Origin: Mycobacterium numidiamassiliense
Lineage (GTDB): Bacteria > Actinomycetota > Actinomycetes > Mycobacteriales > Mycobacteriaceae
Direction: 5' to 3'
NCBI RefSeq assembly: GCF_900157365.1
Contig: NZ_FUEZ01000003.1
Location: 186,001-250,000 of the forward strand
Length of the DNA: 64,000 bases
The notes below the pieces were generated by a model. The model had not been told where the DNA came from, searched no databases, and saw only the letters and a list, made by a program, of their open reading frames with translations. Position numbers and translations under genes: made by a program. The stretch's first letter is position 1; every line of letters begins with the position of its first letter. Shown here piece after piece: positions 1 through 8,162 of the stretch.

Positions 1-39
1 CGCCGTTCAGGATACCGGCAGGTTGAGGCCCCCCGAGAC

Positions 40-954
40 CTAGGACGCCACCAGCACGCCTCGCCGGCTCCGGCGCCGCTTCCGGTGCTGCAGGGTGCCC
101 ACGCCGACCGCCGACTGGCAGCGGCGGGCCAGGTCGCGCCGGTTCGCCGTCGGGAGCTGCAGGGATTCGACGTGGACCCGGGCCAGCGTCCGCCGCTGGG
201 TGAGCAGCCGGCCCACCGACCGCGGCAGTGGGTCGTCGCCGACGAAGGCCGGTGTCGTCGAGAGGCTGCCGTCGACGTGGTGGTAGGTCAGCCGGACCGG
301 CTGCACCGGGCGGTTGGCGTCGATCGCGGCCTGGAACATCGCCGGATAGAAATTGCCGGACCCGCGATGCGTGCGGGCGGCCGCGCCGGTCACCGCCCCG
401 GGACCGTGGCGGCCGCACCAGGTGGTGCCCTCCGGGAAGGCGACGACGGTCTGGCCTTCGCGCAGCCGGCGTGCGACGGTGTCCACCACCACGGGCAGCT
501 GTCGCAAGCTGGATCGTTCGATGGGGATGACCTTCAAGATGCGGGCCACGATTCCGGTGGCGAAGCCGCTGAACATGTCGGCGCGCGCCACGAATGACCC
601 GGGCAGCACCGAGCCGATGGTGAAGACGTCCAGCCAGGAGATGTGCGGGCTGACCACCAGGACGCCGCGCAGGTTGCGGATCGGGCTACCCGACACCGTG
701 ATGCGGACTCCGAAGCAGCGCAGCACCAACCGGCAGTACAGGCGCTGCACCTGCGTCTGCCCCGGCAGCGGCACCGCCAGCAGCGGCAGCCCCGGTAGCA
801 GGAGCAGTGCCAAGGAGACACGCAGCGCGATCCGCAACGCCACCCGCAGCCGGGAGCGGGCGACGTCGCCGATACCGACACAGCCGCTGTCGCACGTCGT
901 GCGCGGCTGCCAAGCGTGGGCGGTGGCTGCGGGGGCGCACGACGTGGTGTTCAC
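40..954 (-). CDS. PlsC/OlsA-like 1-acylglycerol-phosphate-type acyltransferase
   Basis: A membrane-associated acyltransferase of the PlsC family (304 aa), expected to move an acyl chain to a lysolipid hydroxyl. The family motif H-x4-D is seen as SPHISWLD (near residue 104) and the second motif as FPEGTT (near residue 174). A hydrophobic stretch at about residues 39-62 would anchor the N terminus in the membrane. Its ATG overlaps the stop of the upstream GNAT gene by 4 bp, so the two are translationally coupled. A GNAT of OlsB type followed by a PlsC-type enzyme is the arrangement of ornithine-lipid genes (OlsB makes lyso-ornithine lipid, OlsA adds the second chain), which is the preferred reading. 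A general lysophosphatidate acyltransferase is the alternative. It matches the position of Rv3026c. Confidence 0.85.
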   Translation of the reverse strand: MNTTSCAPAATAHAWQPRTTCDSGCVGIGDVARSRLRVALRIALRVSLALLLLPGLPLLAVPLPGQTQVQRLYCRLVLRCFGVRITVSGSPIRNLRGVLVVSPHISWLDVFTIGSVLPGSFVARADMFSGFATGIVARILKVIPIERSSLRQLPVVVDTVARRLREGQTVVAFPEGTTWCGRHGPGAVTGAAARTHRGSGNFYPAMFQAAIDANRPVQPVRLTYHHVDGSLSTTPAFVGDDPLPRSVGRLLTQRRTLARVHVESLQLPTANRRDLARRCQSAVGVGTLQHRKRRRSRRGVLVAS

Positions 955-1799
955 TGGGCGCCGCCTGCCATCTCCGTCGCCGCCGACACCGACCGAAGTC
1001 GTCTCAGATATCGGGTATCCGCGTGCTGTTTGTCCAGCAGGACGCAGAAGTCGCCGACACCGAAGTCCGGATCGTGCGCGGGCTCACCGCAGACCTTCGC
1101 GCCCAGCCGCAGGTAGCCGCGCATGAGCGCGGGCACCGCGGGCCGCGATGGGGGCTCGATGTCGTCGATGCCCTTGCCGTCGACCATCACCGGCCGGTAC
1201 GGGTTCACCCGGTACTCGGGCGCGACCGCGTGCCGGGCCAGGATGAAGTCCCGCACGCCGCGCAGCTGGCTGCCGGGGGCGTCACCGTCGGCCTCGTCGC
1301 CGATCGGCACCGAGACGCAGCCGGTCACGTAGTCGTAGCCGTAGCGGTCCAGGTAGGCGAGGATCCCCGCCCACATCAGCAGCACCACGCCGCCGTTGCG
1401 GTGACCGTCGCGCACCACGGCGCGACCCATCTCGACCAGCGACGGCCGCAGCGGGTCGAACGCGCGAATGTCGAATTCCGTTGCGGTGTAAAGCCCTCCG
1501 GCCGCGATCGCACCCGCGGGCGCCAGCATCCGGTAGCACCCCACCAATTCGTCGGTGTCGTCGTCGCGGACCAGCAGGTGATCGCAGTATTCATCGAACC
1601 GGTCGACATCGCGGTCGCCCGCCGCCGCCGGCAGTGCGAAACCGGGCGTACTGGTGAACACGTCGTATCGCAGTCGCTGCGCCGCTTCGATGAGGCCGGG
1701 GTCGGTGGACAACAACAGGGAGTAGCTCGGAGAAGCAGAAGAGCTGGTAGCCGCCCCCGCTGCCCTGTCGCTCGGTATCAAGACAGAAGCAATGCCCAT
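951..1799 (-). CDS. GNAT-family acyltransferase, OlsB/hemolysin-like
   Basis: An N-acyltransferase of the GNAT fold resembling OlsB, which acylates ornithine from acyl-ACP as the first step of ornithine-lipid synthesis. The conserved family signature is visible: LRYDVF around residue 45, then DRDVDRFDEYCDHLLV, then a GCYRML strand and an ATEFDI segment. The C-terminal part is typical of mycobacterial members. The start is uncertain. ATG at 1799 gives 282 aa; a TTG at 1829 would add ten residues; neither has a strong ribosome-binding site. Coupled to the PlsC-like gene downstream. Equivalent in position to Rv3027c. Function is inferred from family and gene pairing only. Confidence 0.8.
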   Translation of the reverse strand: MGIASVLIPSDRAAGAATSSSASPSYSLLLSTDPGLIEAAQRLRYDVFTSTPGFALPAAAGDRDVDRFDEYCDHLLVRDDDTDELVGCYRMLAPAGAIAAGGLYTATEFDIRAFDPLRPSLVEMGRAVVRDGHRNGGVVLLMWAGILAYLDRYGYDYVTGCVSVPIGDEADGDAPGSQLRGVRDFILARHAVAPEYRVNPYRPVMVDGKGIDDIEPPSRPAVPALMRGYLRLGAKVCGEPAHDPDFGVGDFCVLLDKQHADTRYLRRLRSVSAATEMAGGAQ

Positions 1800-1994
1800 G
1801 TCAACAACGTCGCGTAAGCGATGAGCCAAACGGCATCAAAGCTGTAACGTGTCGGTGCACGCGAGATGACTAAATGTCTCGAAAAGCTCCTCTACCGGCG
1901 CAAGTGCGACCTGTATCACAGCCAAGGGCGTTCCACCAGCGAGCGAGGGCAAGCGGTCGGATTGGGCGAAGACGGCACGGGGTAGGCCGTTGGC

Positions 1995-2390
1995 GTGCTG
2001 AACGGCCTGATGCTCACCGTCGACCGCACGATCGCCGCACCGCCAGCGGCGGTGTGGGGACTGTTGGTCGATCTCCAGGCCTGGCCGCAATGGGGCCCGA
2101 CGATCCGCAGCGCCACCCTGGACCAGCCGCACAGCGGACTGGGGCTGCACGCGACCGGCACCGTTCAGACGTCGTTGCTCGTCGCGGTGCCGTTCGAGGT
2201 CACCGAATTCGATTCAGGGCGCCAGTGGGCCTGGCGGGTTGCCGGTGTCCCGGCCACCCGCCACCGAGTCGAGCCGCTGGGCAACGGCAGTCGGGCAACC
2301 ATTGCGTTGCCCTGGTGGGCAGCGCCTTATCTGACGGTGTGCGCGCTCGCGCTGCGCCGGATCGACGACATGGCGGCGCGCTCGCTCTAA
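1995..2390 (+). CDS. SRPBCC (polyketide cyclase/START-like) protein
   Basis: A 131-aa single-domain protein of the SRPBCC fold, a helix-grip cavity that binds hydrophobic ligands. The N-terminal beta strand and first helix are typical: TVDRTIAAPPAAVWGLLVDL followed by WPQWGP, and the C-terminal helix (LTVCALALRRIDDMAAR) closes the cavity. No catalytic residues can be assigned. GTG at 1995 or ATG at 2010 could be the start. It converges on fixB across a strong bidirectional terminator. No ligand or partner can be named. Confidence 0.7.
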   Translation: MLNGLMLTVDRTIAAPPAAVWGLLVDLQAWPQWGPTIRSATLDQPHSGLGLHATGTVQTSLLVAVPFEVTEFDSGRQWAWRVAGVPATRHRVEPLGNGSRATIALPWWAAPYLTVCALALRRIDDMAARSL

Positions 2391-2398
2391 CGGGCAGC

Positions 2399-2433
2399 AA
2401 AAGCCCCCGACGCGGCGTGCGCGCGGGGGCTTT
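2399..2433. terminator. Bidirectional intrinsic terminator between SRPBCC gene and fixB
   Basis: Perfect 9-bp inverted repeat AAAGCCCCC / GGGGGCTTT with a GC-rich loop, lying between two convergent genes. The A/T ends give short U runs on both transcripts. Confidence 0.75.
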
Positions 2434-2447
2434 GCGTCGAGCGAAGA

Positions 2448-3404
2448 TCAGCCCTTGCGGGCCTTGACCGCGTCGGTCAGCTGCGGAGCGACCTTGAACA
2501 GGTCGCCCACCACGCCATAGTCGGCGATCTCGAAGATGGGTGCCTCTTCGTCCTTGTTGACCGCGACGATGGTCTTGGACGTCTGCATGCCGGCGCGGTG
2601 CTGAATGGCGCCCGAAATGCCCAGCGCGATGTAGAGCTGCGGCGACACCGTCTTTCCCGTCTGGCCCACCTGGAACTGGCCCGGGTAGTAGCCGGAGTCG
2701 ACGGCGGCACGCGATGCGCCGACGGCCGCGCCCAGCGAGTCGGCCAGGGCCTCGACCACGTTGAAGTTCTCCGCGCTGCCCACACCGCGGCCACCCGAGA
2801 CCACAATGGTGGCCTCGGTCAGCTCCGGGCGGTCGCCGGCGACGGCAGGCTCGCGAGAGGTGATCTTGGTGGCGTTCTCGGCGGGAGCCGGAACCTCCAC
2901 GGTGACCTGCTCACCAGCGCCTGCCTGCGGCTCGGCTTCGATGGCACCGCCGCGCACGGTGATCACGGGCGTGTCGCCGTTGACCTGCGCCTCGACGGTG
3001 AACGCGCCACCGAAGATGGAGTGCACCGCCTTATTGCCCTCTTTGACCTCGACCACGTCGACCAGCAGGCCAGAGCCGATCCGGGCTGCGAGCCGGCCCG
3101 CGACCTCCTTGCCGTCGGCGTTGGCGGATAGCAGCACTGCGGCGGGCGAGTTGGACTCGACCAGCGAGGCCAGCACGTCGACCACCGGCGTGATCAGGTA
3201 TTTTTCGGCGTCGTCGGACTCCGCGACGTAGATCTTCGCGGCGCCCGCTTCCTTCAGCCCGTCGATCAGCGGTGCGGCCGTGCCGGGTGCACCGACCACG
3301 ACCGCGGCCGGCTCGCCCAGCGCGCGGGCCGCGGTGATCAGTTCGGAGGTGACCTTCTTGAGGGCGCCTTCGGCGTGCTCGACGAGCAGCAATACTTCAG
3401 CCAT
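2448..3404 (-). CDS. etfA: Electron transfer flavoprotein, alpha subunit
   Basis: Alpha subunit (FixB; 318 aa) of the FAD-containing electron transfer flavoprotein that takes electrons from acyl-CoA dehydrogenases to ETF:quinone oxidoreductase. The start is ATG at 3404 (MAEVLLLVEHAEG); the open frame continues upstream but nothing conserved is encoded there. The C-terminal FAD-binding domain is clear: VVSGGRGVGSAENF, GASRAAVDSGYYPGQFQVGQTGK, then LYIALGISGAIQHRAGM and AVNKDEEAPIFEIADYGVVGD. The N-terminal domain at about residues 1-180 is the usual Rossmann-like part. It lies 53 bp downstream of etfB in one operon. Equivalent to Rv3028c (fixB). Confidence 0.97.
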   Translation of the reverse strand: MAEVLLLVEHAEGALKKVTSELITAARALGEPAAVVVGAPGTAAPLIDGLKEAGAAKIYVAESDDAEKYLITPVVDVLASLVESNSPAAVLLSANADGKEVAGRLAARIGSGLLVDVVEVKEGNKAVHSIFGGAFTVEAQVNGDTPVITVRGGAIEAEPQAGAGEQVTVEVPAPAENATKITSREPAVAGDRPELTEATIVVSGGRGVGSAENFNVVEALADSLGAAVGASRAAVDSGYYPGQFQVGQTGKTVSPQLYIALGISGAIQHRAGMQTSKTIVAVNKDEEAPIFEIADYGVVGDLFKVAPQLTDAVKARKG

Positions 3405-3457
3405 GGTTCTGTCGCTCTTCTCGTGATGTGGGACTGTCTGAATGGATGGGGCGCTCG

Positions 3458-4249
3458 TTAGATGATCTTCTGGGCGACCAGGTATTGCGCCGCCTGGGTG
3501 CCACCCTCGCCCTCGTCGGTGACCTTCTCGCCCGCGGTCTTGGGCGGCTTCGGCGTCGACGACAGCACCGTCGACCCGGCGTTTTTCAGCCCGACCTCGT
3601 CGGCCTCGACCCCGATGTCGGCCAGGGTCAGCACCGTCACCTCTTTCTTCTTGGCGGCCATGATGCCCTTGAAGGAGGGAAAGCGAGGTTCGTTGATCTT
3701 CTCGGTGACGCTGACCACCGCGGGCAGGGTGGCCTCGAGGGTGAACAAGCCGTCGTCGGTCTCGCGCTCGCCGGTGACCTTGCCGTCCTCGAGGGACAAC
3801 TTGCGCAGGTGGGTGAGCTGCGGCAGGCCGAGGTACTCGGCGATGATGGCCGGCACCGCGCCGCCGGAGCCGTCGGTGGATTCGTTGCCCGCGATGACCA
3901 GCTCGGTGCCCTCGATGGTGCCCAGCGCACGGGCCAGCGCCCATGCAGTTTGCACAACGCAGGATCCGTGCATGCCCTCGTCCTTGAGGTGAACCGCCTT
4001 GTCGGCGCCCATCGACAGGGCCTTGCGGATGGCCTCGGTGGCGCGCTCGGGCCCGGCGGTCAACACGGTCACCGACCCTTCGCCACCTTCCCGCTCACGG
4101 ATCTGCAGGGCCTCTTCGACCGCGCGCTCGTTGATCTCGTCGAGCACCGCGTCGGCGGCTTCCCGGTCGAGCGTCCAGTCGCCGTCGGTTAGCTTGCGCT
4201 CTGACCAGGTGTCCGGGACCTGCTTGATCAGGACCACGATGTTCGTCAT
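3458..4249 (-). CDS. etfB: Electron transfer flavoprotein, beta subunit
   Basis: Beta subunit (FixA; 263 aa) that pairs with the alpha subunit and binds AMP. It starts at ATG 4249 (MTNIVVLIKQVPDTW), with a GAGGAGG ribosome-binding site about 11 bp upstream. The beta signature is present: LKDEGMHGSCVVQTAWALA, the AGNESTDGSGGAVPAIIAEYLG loop and the recognition-loop region INEPRFPSFKGIMAAKKK. Operon with etfA. Equivalent to Rv3029c (fixA). The 227 bp up to the divergent methyltransferase gene would hold both promoters. Confidence 0.97.
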   Translation of the reverse strand: MTNIVVLIKQVPDTWSERKLTDGDWTLDREAADAVLDEINERAVEEALQIREREGGEGSVTVLTAGPERATEAIRKALSMGADKAVHLKDEGMHGSCVVQTAWALARALGTIEGTELVIAGNESTDGSGGAVPAIIAEYLGLPQLTHLRKLSLEDGKVTGERETDDGLFTLEATLPAVVSVTEKINEPRFPSFKGIMAAKKKEVTVLTLADIGVEADEVGLKNAGSTVLSSTPKPPKTAGEKVTDEGEGGTQAAQYLVAQKII

Positions 4250-4475
4250 GAGTGTGGTTCGTCCTCCTCGACGGGGTGTCGCAGCACTCGGCTGCGCTAC
4301 CTGGATACGTGTTTCGCAACGCACATTTGTGTTACTGCTCGGTAACTTTGTGCGGTCTGCTCTCACACCATAGCGGGTCGTACTGCAGGTATTTGAGGCA
4401 TGTCACCCCCTGCGAGCGGGGGCTACCCGCGACACGGTTCGCGAATCAGACACTTCGCGTTAGCCTCCCTATGCA

Positions 4476-5300
4476 ATGAGCACATTCGTCCCTGACGTCC
4501 CCCAGCACCGCCCCGGCGACACGTTGCCGGAGGTCTCACCAGCTAAACCAGCGGTGTTGACGCTGACGGGCGAGCGCACCATCCCCGATCTGGACATCGA
4601 GAACTACTGGTTTCGCCGCCATCAGGTCGTCTACCAACGACTGGCTAAGCAGTGTGTGGGCCGCGACGTGCTCGAGGCCGGATGTGGCGAAGGTTACGGC
4701 GCCGACCTGATCGCCGATGTGGCCCGCCGGGTGGTGGCGGTCGACTACGACGCGGCCACGGTGGCCCACGTCCGCCACCGCTACTCCCGGGTCGAGGTGA
4801 TGCAGGCCAACCTGGCCGAGCTGCCGCTGCCCACCGCGTCGATGGACGTCGTGGTGAACTTCCAGGTGATCGAGCACCTCTGGGACCAGGCGCAATTCGT
4901 CGCCGAGTGCGCCCGGGTGCTGCGCCCGTCGGGCGTGCTGATGGTGTCCACCCCGAACCGGATCACCTTCTCACCGGGCCGCGACACCCCGATCAATCCG
5001 TTCCACACCCGTGAGCTCAACGCCGCCGAGCTGGCCGCGCTGCTGGTCGACGCCGGTTTCGCCGAGGTGTCGGTCAGCGGGCTGTTCCACGGCCCGCGGC
5101 TGCGGGAGATGGACGCCCGTCACGGCGGCTCCATCATCGACGCGCAGATCGCACGGGCGATCGCCGACGCGCCGTGGCCCGCGCAGCTGGCGGCCGACGT
5201 CGCCGCGGTCACCACTGACGACTTCGACGTGGTCGGCACCGGTGACGGCCGCGACATCGACGACAGCCTGGACCTCGTCGCCATCGCGGTGCGACCGTGA
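4476..5300 (+). CDS. SAM-dependent methyltransferase of the methylglucose lipopolysaccharide cluster
   Basis: Class I SAM-dependent methyltransferase (274 aa). Motif I is VLEAGCGEGYGADLI, with acidic motif II VAVDYD, and VVNFQVIEHLWDQ is the motif IV region. In M. tuberculosis the equivalent gene, Rv3030, opens the cluster for 6-O-methylglucose lipopolysaccharide, a cytosolic polysaccharide that binds fatty acyl chains, and it is a candidate sugar O-methylase; that role is inferred from context. The start is ATG 4476. A TTAGCC -10-like box lies about 10 bp upstream, so the transcript may be nearly leaderless. Its stop overlaps the GTG of the GH57 gene by 4 bp. Confidence 0.9.
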   Translation: MSTFVPDVPQHRPGDTLPEVSPAKPAVLTLTGERTIPDLDIENYWFRRHQVVYQRLAKQCVGRDVLEAGCGEGYGADLIADVARRVVAVDYDAATVAHVRHRYSRVEVMQANLAELPLPTASMDVVVNFQVIEHLWDQAQFVAECARVLRPSGVLMVSTPNRITFSPGRDTPINPFHTRELNAAELAALLVDAGFAEVSVSGLFHGPRLREMDARHGGSIIDAQIARAIADAPWPAQLAADVAAVTTDDFDVVGTGDGRDIDDSLDLVAIAVRP

Positions 5301-6883
5301 CCGGTTCGGCAAGCCGGGTGCCCGGACTGTTCACGCTGGTCTTGCACACCCACCTGCCGTGGCTGGCCCATCACGGCCGCTGGCCGGTCGGCGAGGAATG
5401 GCTCTACCAGTCCTGGGCGGCGGCATACCTGCCGCTGATGCGGGTGTTGCGCAACCTGGCCGACGAGGACCGGCACCGGCTGCTCACCCTGGGCGTGACC
5501 CCGGTGGTCAACGCTCAGCTCGACGACCCGTACTGCCTCGACGGCATGCACCACTGGCTGGCGAATTGGCGGCTGCGGGCCGCCGAGGCCGCCAGCGTGC
5601 GATCCGGCTACCAGTCGAAGTCGGCGGACTACCTATCCTGCACGCCAGAAGCATTGCGTGAGTTGGGTTTTCGCGAATGCAGGGAAGCGGACGAGGCGCT
5701 TGACGAATTTGCCACCCTGTGGCGTCATGGCGGCAGCCCGCTGCTGCGCGGCCTGATCGACGCGGACACCATCGAGTTGCTGGGCGGACCGCTGGCCCAC
5801 CCGTTCCAGCCGCTGCTGGCGCCACGGCTGCGCGAGTTCGCGCTGCGCGAAGGCCTGGCCGACGCCGAGTCGCGGCTGGGGCCGCGAAAAGGGCACAGCC
5901 CCACCGGCATCTGGGCGCCCGAGTGCGCCTATGCGCCCGGCATGGAACACGACTACGCCGCCGCCGGCATTACCCATTTCATGGTCGACGGCCCGTCCCT
6001 GCACGGCGACACGGCGCTGGGCCGGCCGGTCGGCGACACCGACGTCGTCGCCTTCGGACGCGACCTGCAGGTCAGTTACCGGGTGTGGTCGCCGAAATCG
6101 GGCTACCCCGGGCACGCCGCGTACCGCGATTTCCACACCTACGACCACCTGACCGGCCTCAAGCCGGCGCGGGTCACCGGCCGCAACGTCTCGTCGGAGG
6201 CCAAGGCGCCGTACGACCCCGAGCGCGCCGACCGCGCGATCGACGTTCATGTCGCGGACTTCGTCGAGGTGGTCCGCAACCGGCTGACGAGCGAGTCCGA
6301 GCGCATCGGGCGCCCGGCCCACGTGGTGGCCGCATTCGACACCGAGCTGTTCGGCCATTGGTGGTACGAGGGACCGACCTGGCTGGCTCGGGTGCTCCGC
6401 GCCCTGCCCGCCGCCGGGGTGCGGGTGGGCACGCTCAGCGACGCGCTGGCCGACGGCTTCGTCGGCGACCCGGTCGCGCTGCCGCCCAGCTCCTGGGGGT
6501 CGGGCAAGGACTGGCAGGTGTGGGCCGGCGAGCAGGTCGCCGACCTGGTCCAGCTCAACACCGAAGTGGTCGACACCGCGCTGACCACCATCGACAAAGC
6601 GCTGTCGCAGAACTCGGACGGGCCCACCCCACGGGATCGCGTCGCCGATCAGATCCTGCGCGAGACCCTGCTGACCGTGTCCAGCGATTGGCCGTTCATG
6701 GTGAGCAAGGACTCTGCCGCTGACTACGCCCGCTATCGCGCCCACGTGCATGCGCATGCCACCCGCGAGATCGCGGGGGCGCTGGCGTCGGGCCGGCGCG
6801 ACACCGCGCAGCGCCTGGCCGACGGGTGGAACCGCGCCGACGGCCTGTTCGGCGCGCTGGATGCGCGAAGGCTGCCCCGATGA
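5297..6883 (+). CDS. Glycoside hydrolase family 57 (glucan branching enzyme type)
   Basis: GH57 alpha-glucan enzyme, 528 aa, matching Rv3031, thought to branch or trim the alpha-glucan of methylglucose lipopolysaccharide. The N-terminal GH57 signature HTHLPWLAHHGRWPVGEEWL is at residues 15-35. The nucleophile Glu is in GIWAPECAY (near residue 210) and the acid/base Asp in FDTELFGHWWYEGP (near residue 350), as in bacterial GH57 branching enzymes. The C-terminal part is the DUF1957-type helical domain with a WPFMVSKDSAADYA motif. Start GTG at 5297 overlaps the upstream stop; the ATG of the next gene overlaps its own stop. Confidence 0.92.
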   Translation: MTGSASRVPGLFTLVLHTHLPWLAHHGRWPVGEEWLYQSWAAAYLPLMRVLRNLADEDRHRLLTLGVTPVVNAQLDDPYCLDGMHHWLANWRLRAAEAASVRSGYQSKSADYLSCTPEALRELGFRECREADEALDEFATLWRHGGSPLLRGLIDADTIELLGGPLAHPFQPLLAPRLREFALREGLADAESRLGPRKGHSPTGIWAPECAYAPGMEHDYAAAGITHFMVDGPSLHGDTALGRPVGDTDVVAFGRDLQVSYRVWSPKSGYPGHAAYRDFHTYDHLTGLKPARVTGRNVSSEAKAPYDPERADRAIDVHVADFVEVVRNRLTSESERIGRPAHVVAAFDTELFGHWWYEGPTWLARVLRALPAAGVRVGTLSDALADGFVGDPVALPPSSWGSGKDWQVWAGEQVADLVQLNTEVVDTALTTIDKALSQNSDGPTPRDRVADQILRETLLTVSSDWPFMVSKDSAADYARYRAHVHAHATREIAGALASGRRDTAQRLADGWNRADGLFGALDARRLPR

Positions 6884-8124
6884 GGATCCTGATGCTGTCG
6901 TGGGAGTACCCGCCGGTGGTGATCGGCGGGCTGGGCCGGCACGTGCATCACCTGGCGACCGCGCTGGCCGCGGCCGGTCACGAAGTCGTGGTGCTCTCGC
7001 GGCGCCCGTCGGGCACCGACCCCAGCACGCACCCGACCGCCGACGACATCAGCGAGGGTGTGCGGGTGATCGCGGCCGCGCAGGACCCGCACGAATTCAG
7101 CTTCGGCACCGACATGATGGCCTGGACGCTGGCGATGGGCCACGCGATGATCCGCGCCGGGCTCGACTTGAAGAAGCCGGGCAGCGGACGACCATGGCGT
7201 CCCGATGTCGTGCATGCGCACGACTGGCTGGTTGCGCATCCCGCGGTGACGCTTGCCCAATTCTATGACGTGCCAATGATTTCCACGGTGCACGCCACCG
7301 AGGCCGGGCGGCATTCCGGCTGGGTGTCCGGCGCGATCAGTCGTCAGGTGCACGCCGTCGAGTCGTGGCTGGTGCGCGAATCCGATTCGCTGATTACCTG
7401 TTCGGCGTCGATGGGCGACGAGATCACCGAACTGTTCGGCCCGGGCCTGGCCGCAATCACGGTGATCCGCAACGGAATCGACGCGGCACGCTGGCCGTTC
7501 GCGGCGCGCCGCCCGCGCACCGGACCGGCCGAGCTGCTCTTCGTCGGGCGGCTGGAATACGAGAAGGGCGTGCACGACGCCATCGCCGCGCTGCCGCGGA
7601 TCCGCCGCACCCATCCCGGCACCACACTGACCATCGCCGGCGAAGGTACCCAGCAGGATTGGCTGGTCGACCAGGCCCGTAAACACAAGGTGCTCAAAGC
7701 AACTCGATTCGCCGGACATTGCGACCACGCGGATCTGCTGGCGCTGCTGCATCGCGCCGACGCCGCGGTGCTGCCCAGCCACTACGAGCCCTTCGGCCTC
7801 GCCGCGCTCGAAGCCGCCGCGGCCGGCACACCGCTGGTCACATCGAACATCGGCGGCTTGGGCGAAGCGGTGATCGACGGGAAGACCGGGGTGTCGTGCG
7901 CGCCGCGCGACGTGGCCGGGCTCGCCAACGCGGTACGCAGCGTGCTCGACGATCCCGAGGCCGCCCAGCGTCGCGCGAAGGCCGCCCGCCAGCGGCTCAC
8001 CTCCGACTTCGATTGGCAGACGGTGGCCAAGGAGACCGCACAGGTGTATCTGGCTGCCAAGCGCGGCGAGCGCCAGCCGCAACCACGGCTGCCCATCGTC
8101 GAACACGCCCTGCCCGGCCGCTAG
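6880..8124 (+). CDS. GT4 alpha-(1->4)-glucosyltransferase (methylglucose lipopolysaccharide elongation)
   Basis: GT-B glycosyltransferase of family GT4/GlgA-like (414 aa, the length of Rv3032, which elongates the glucan of methylglucose lipopolysaccharide and contributes to glycogen). It starts at ATG 6880 (MRILMLSWEYPPVVIGGLGRH), a glycogen-synthase-like N terminus with the GGLG nucleotide-sugar loop. The C-terminal domain carries LLFVGRLEYEKGV and the E-x7-E motif in HYEPFGLAALEAAAAGTP. The four-base ATGA overlap couples it to the GH57 gene. Confidence 0.93.
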   Translation: MRILMLSWEYPPVVIGGLGRHVHHLATALAAAGHEVVVLSRRPSGTDPSTHPTADDISEGVRVIAAAQDPHEFSFGTDMMAWTLAMGHAMIRAGLDLKKPGSGRPWRPDVVHAHDWLVAHPAVTLAQFYDVPMISTVHATEAGRHSGWVSGAISRQVHAVESWLVRESDSLITCSASMGDEITELFGPGLAAITVIRNGIDAARWPFAARRPRTGPAELLFVGRLEYEKGVHDAIAALPRIRRTHPGTTLTIAGEGTQQDWLVDQARKHKVLKATRFAGHCDHADLLALLHRADAAVLPSHYEPFGLAALEAAAAGTPLVTSNIGGLGEAVIDGKTGVSCAPRDVAGLANAVRSVLDDPEAAQRRAKAARQRLTSDFDWQTVAKETAQVYLAAKRGERQPQPRLPIVEHALPGR

Positions 8125-8162
8125 CGCTCGGCAGCCGCGCCGCACACCGGTAGCGTCGTGGG

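Noticed and set aside
3405-3944. Upstream extension of the etfA frame
   Set aside because: It lies inside etfB in another frame and encodes an Arg/His/Gly-rich sequence; the true etfA starts at 3404.
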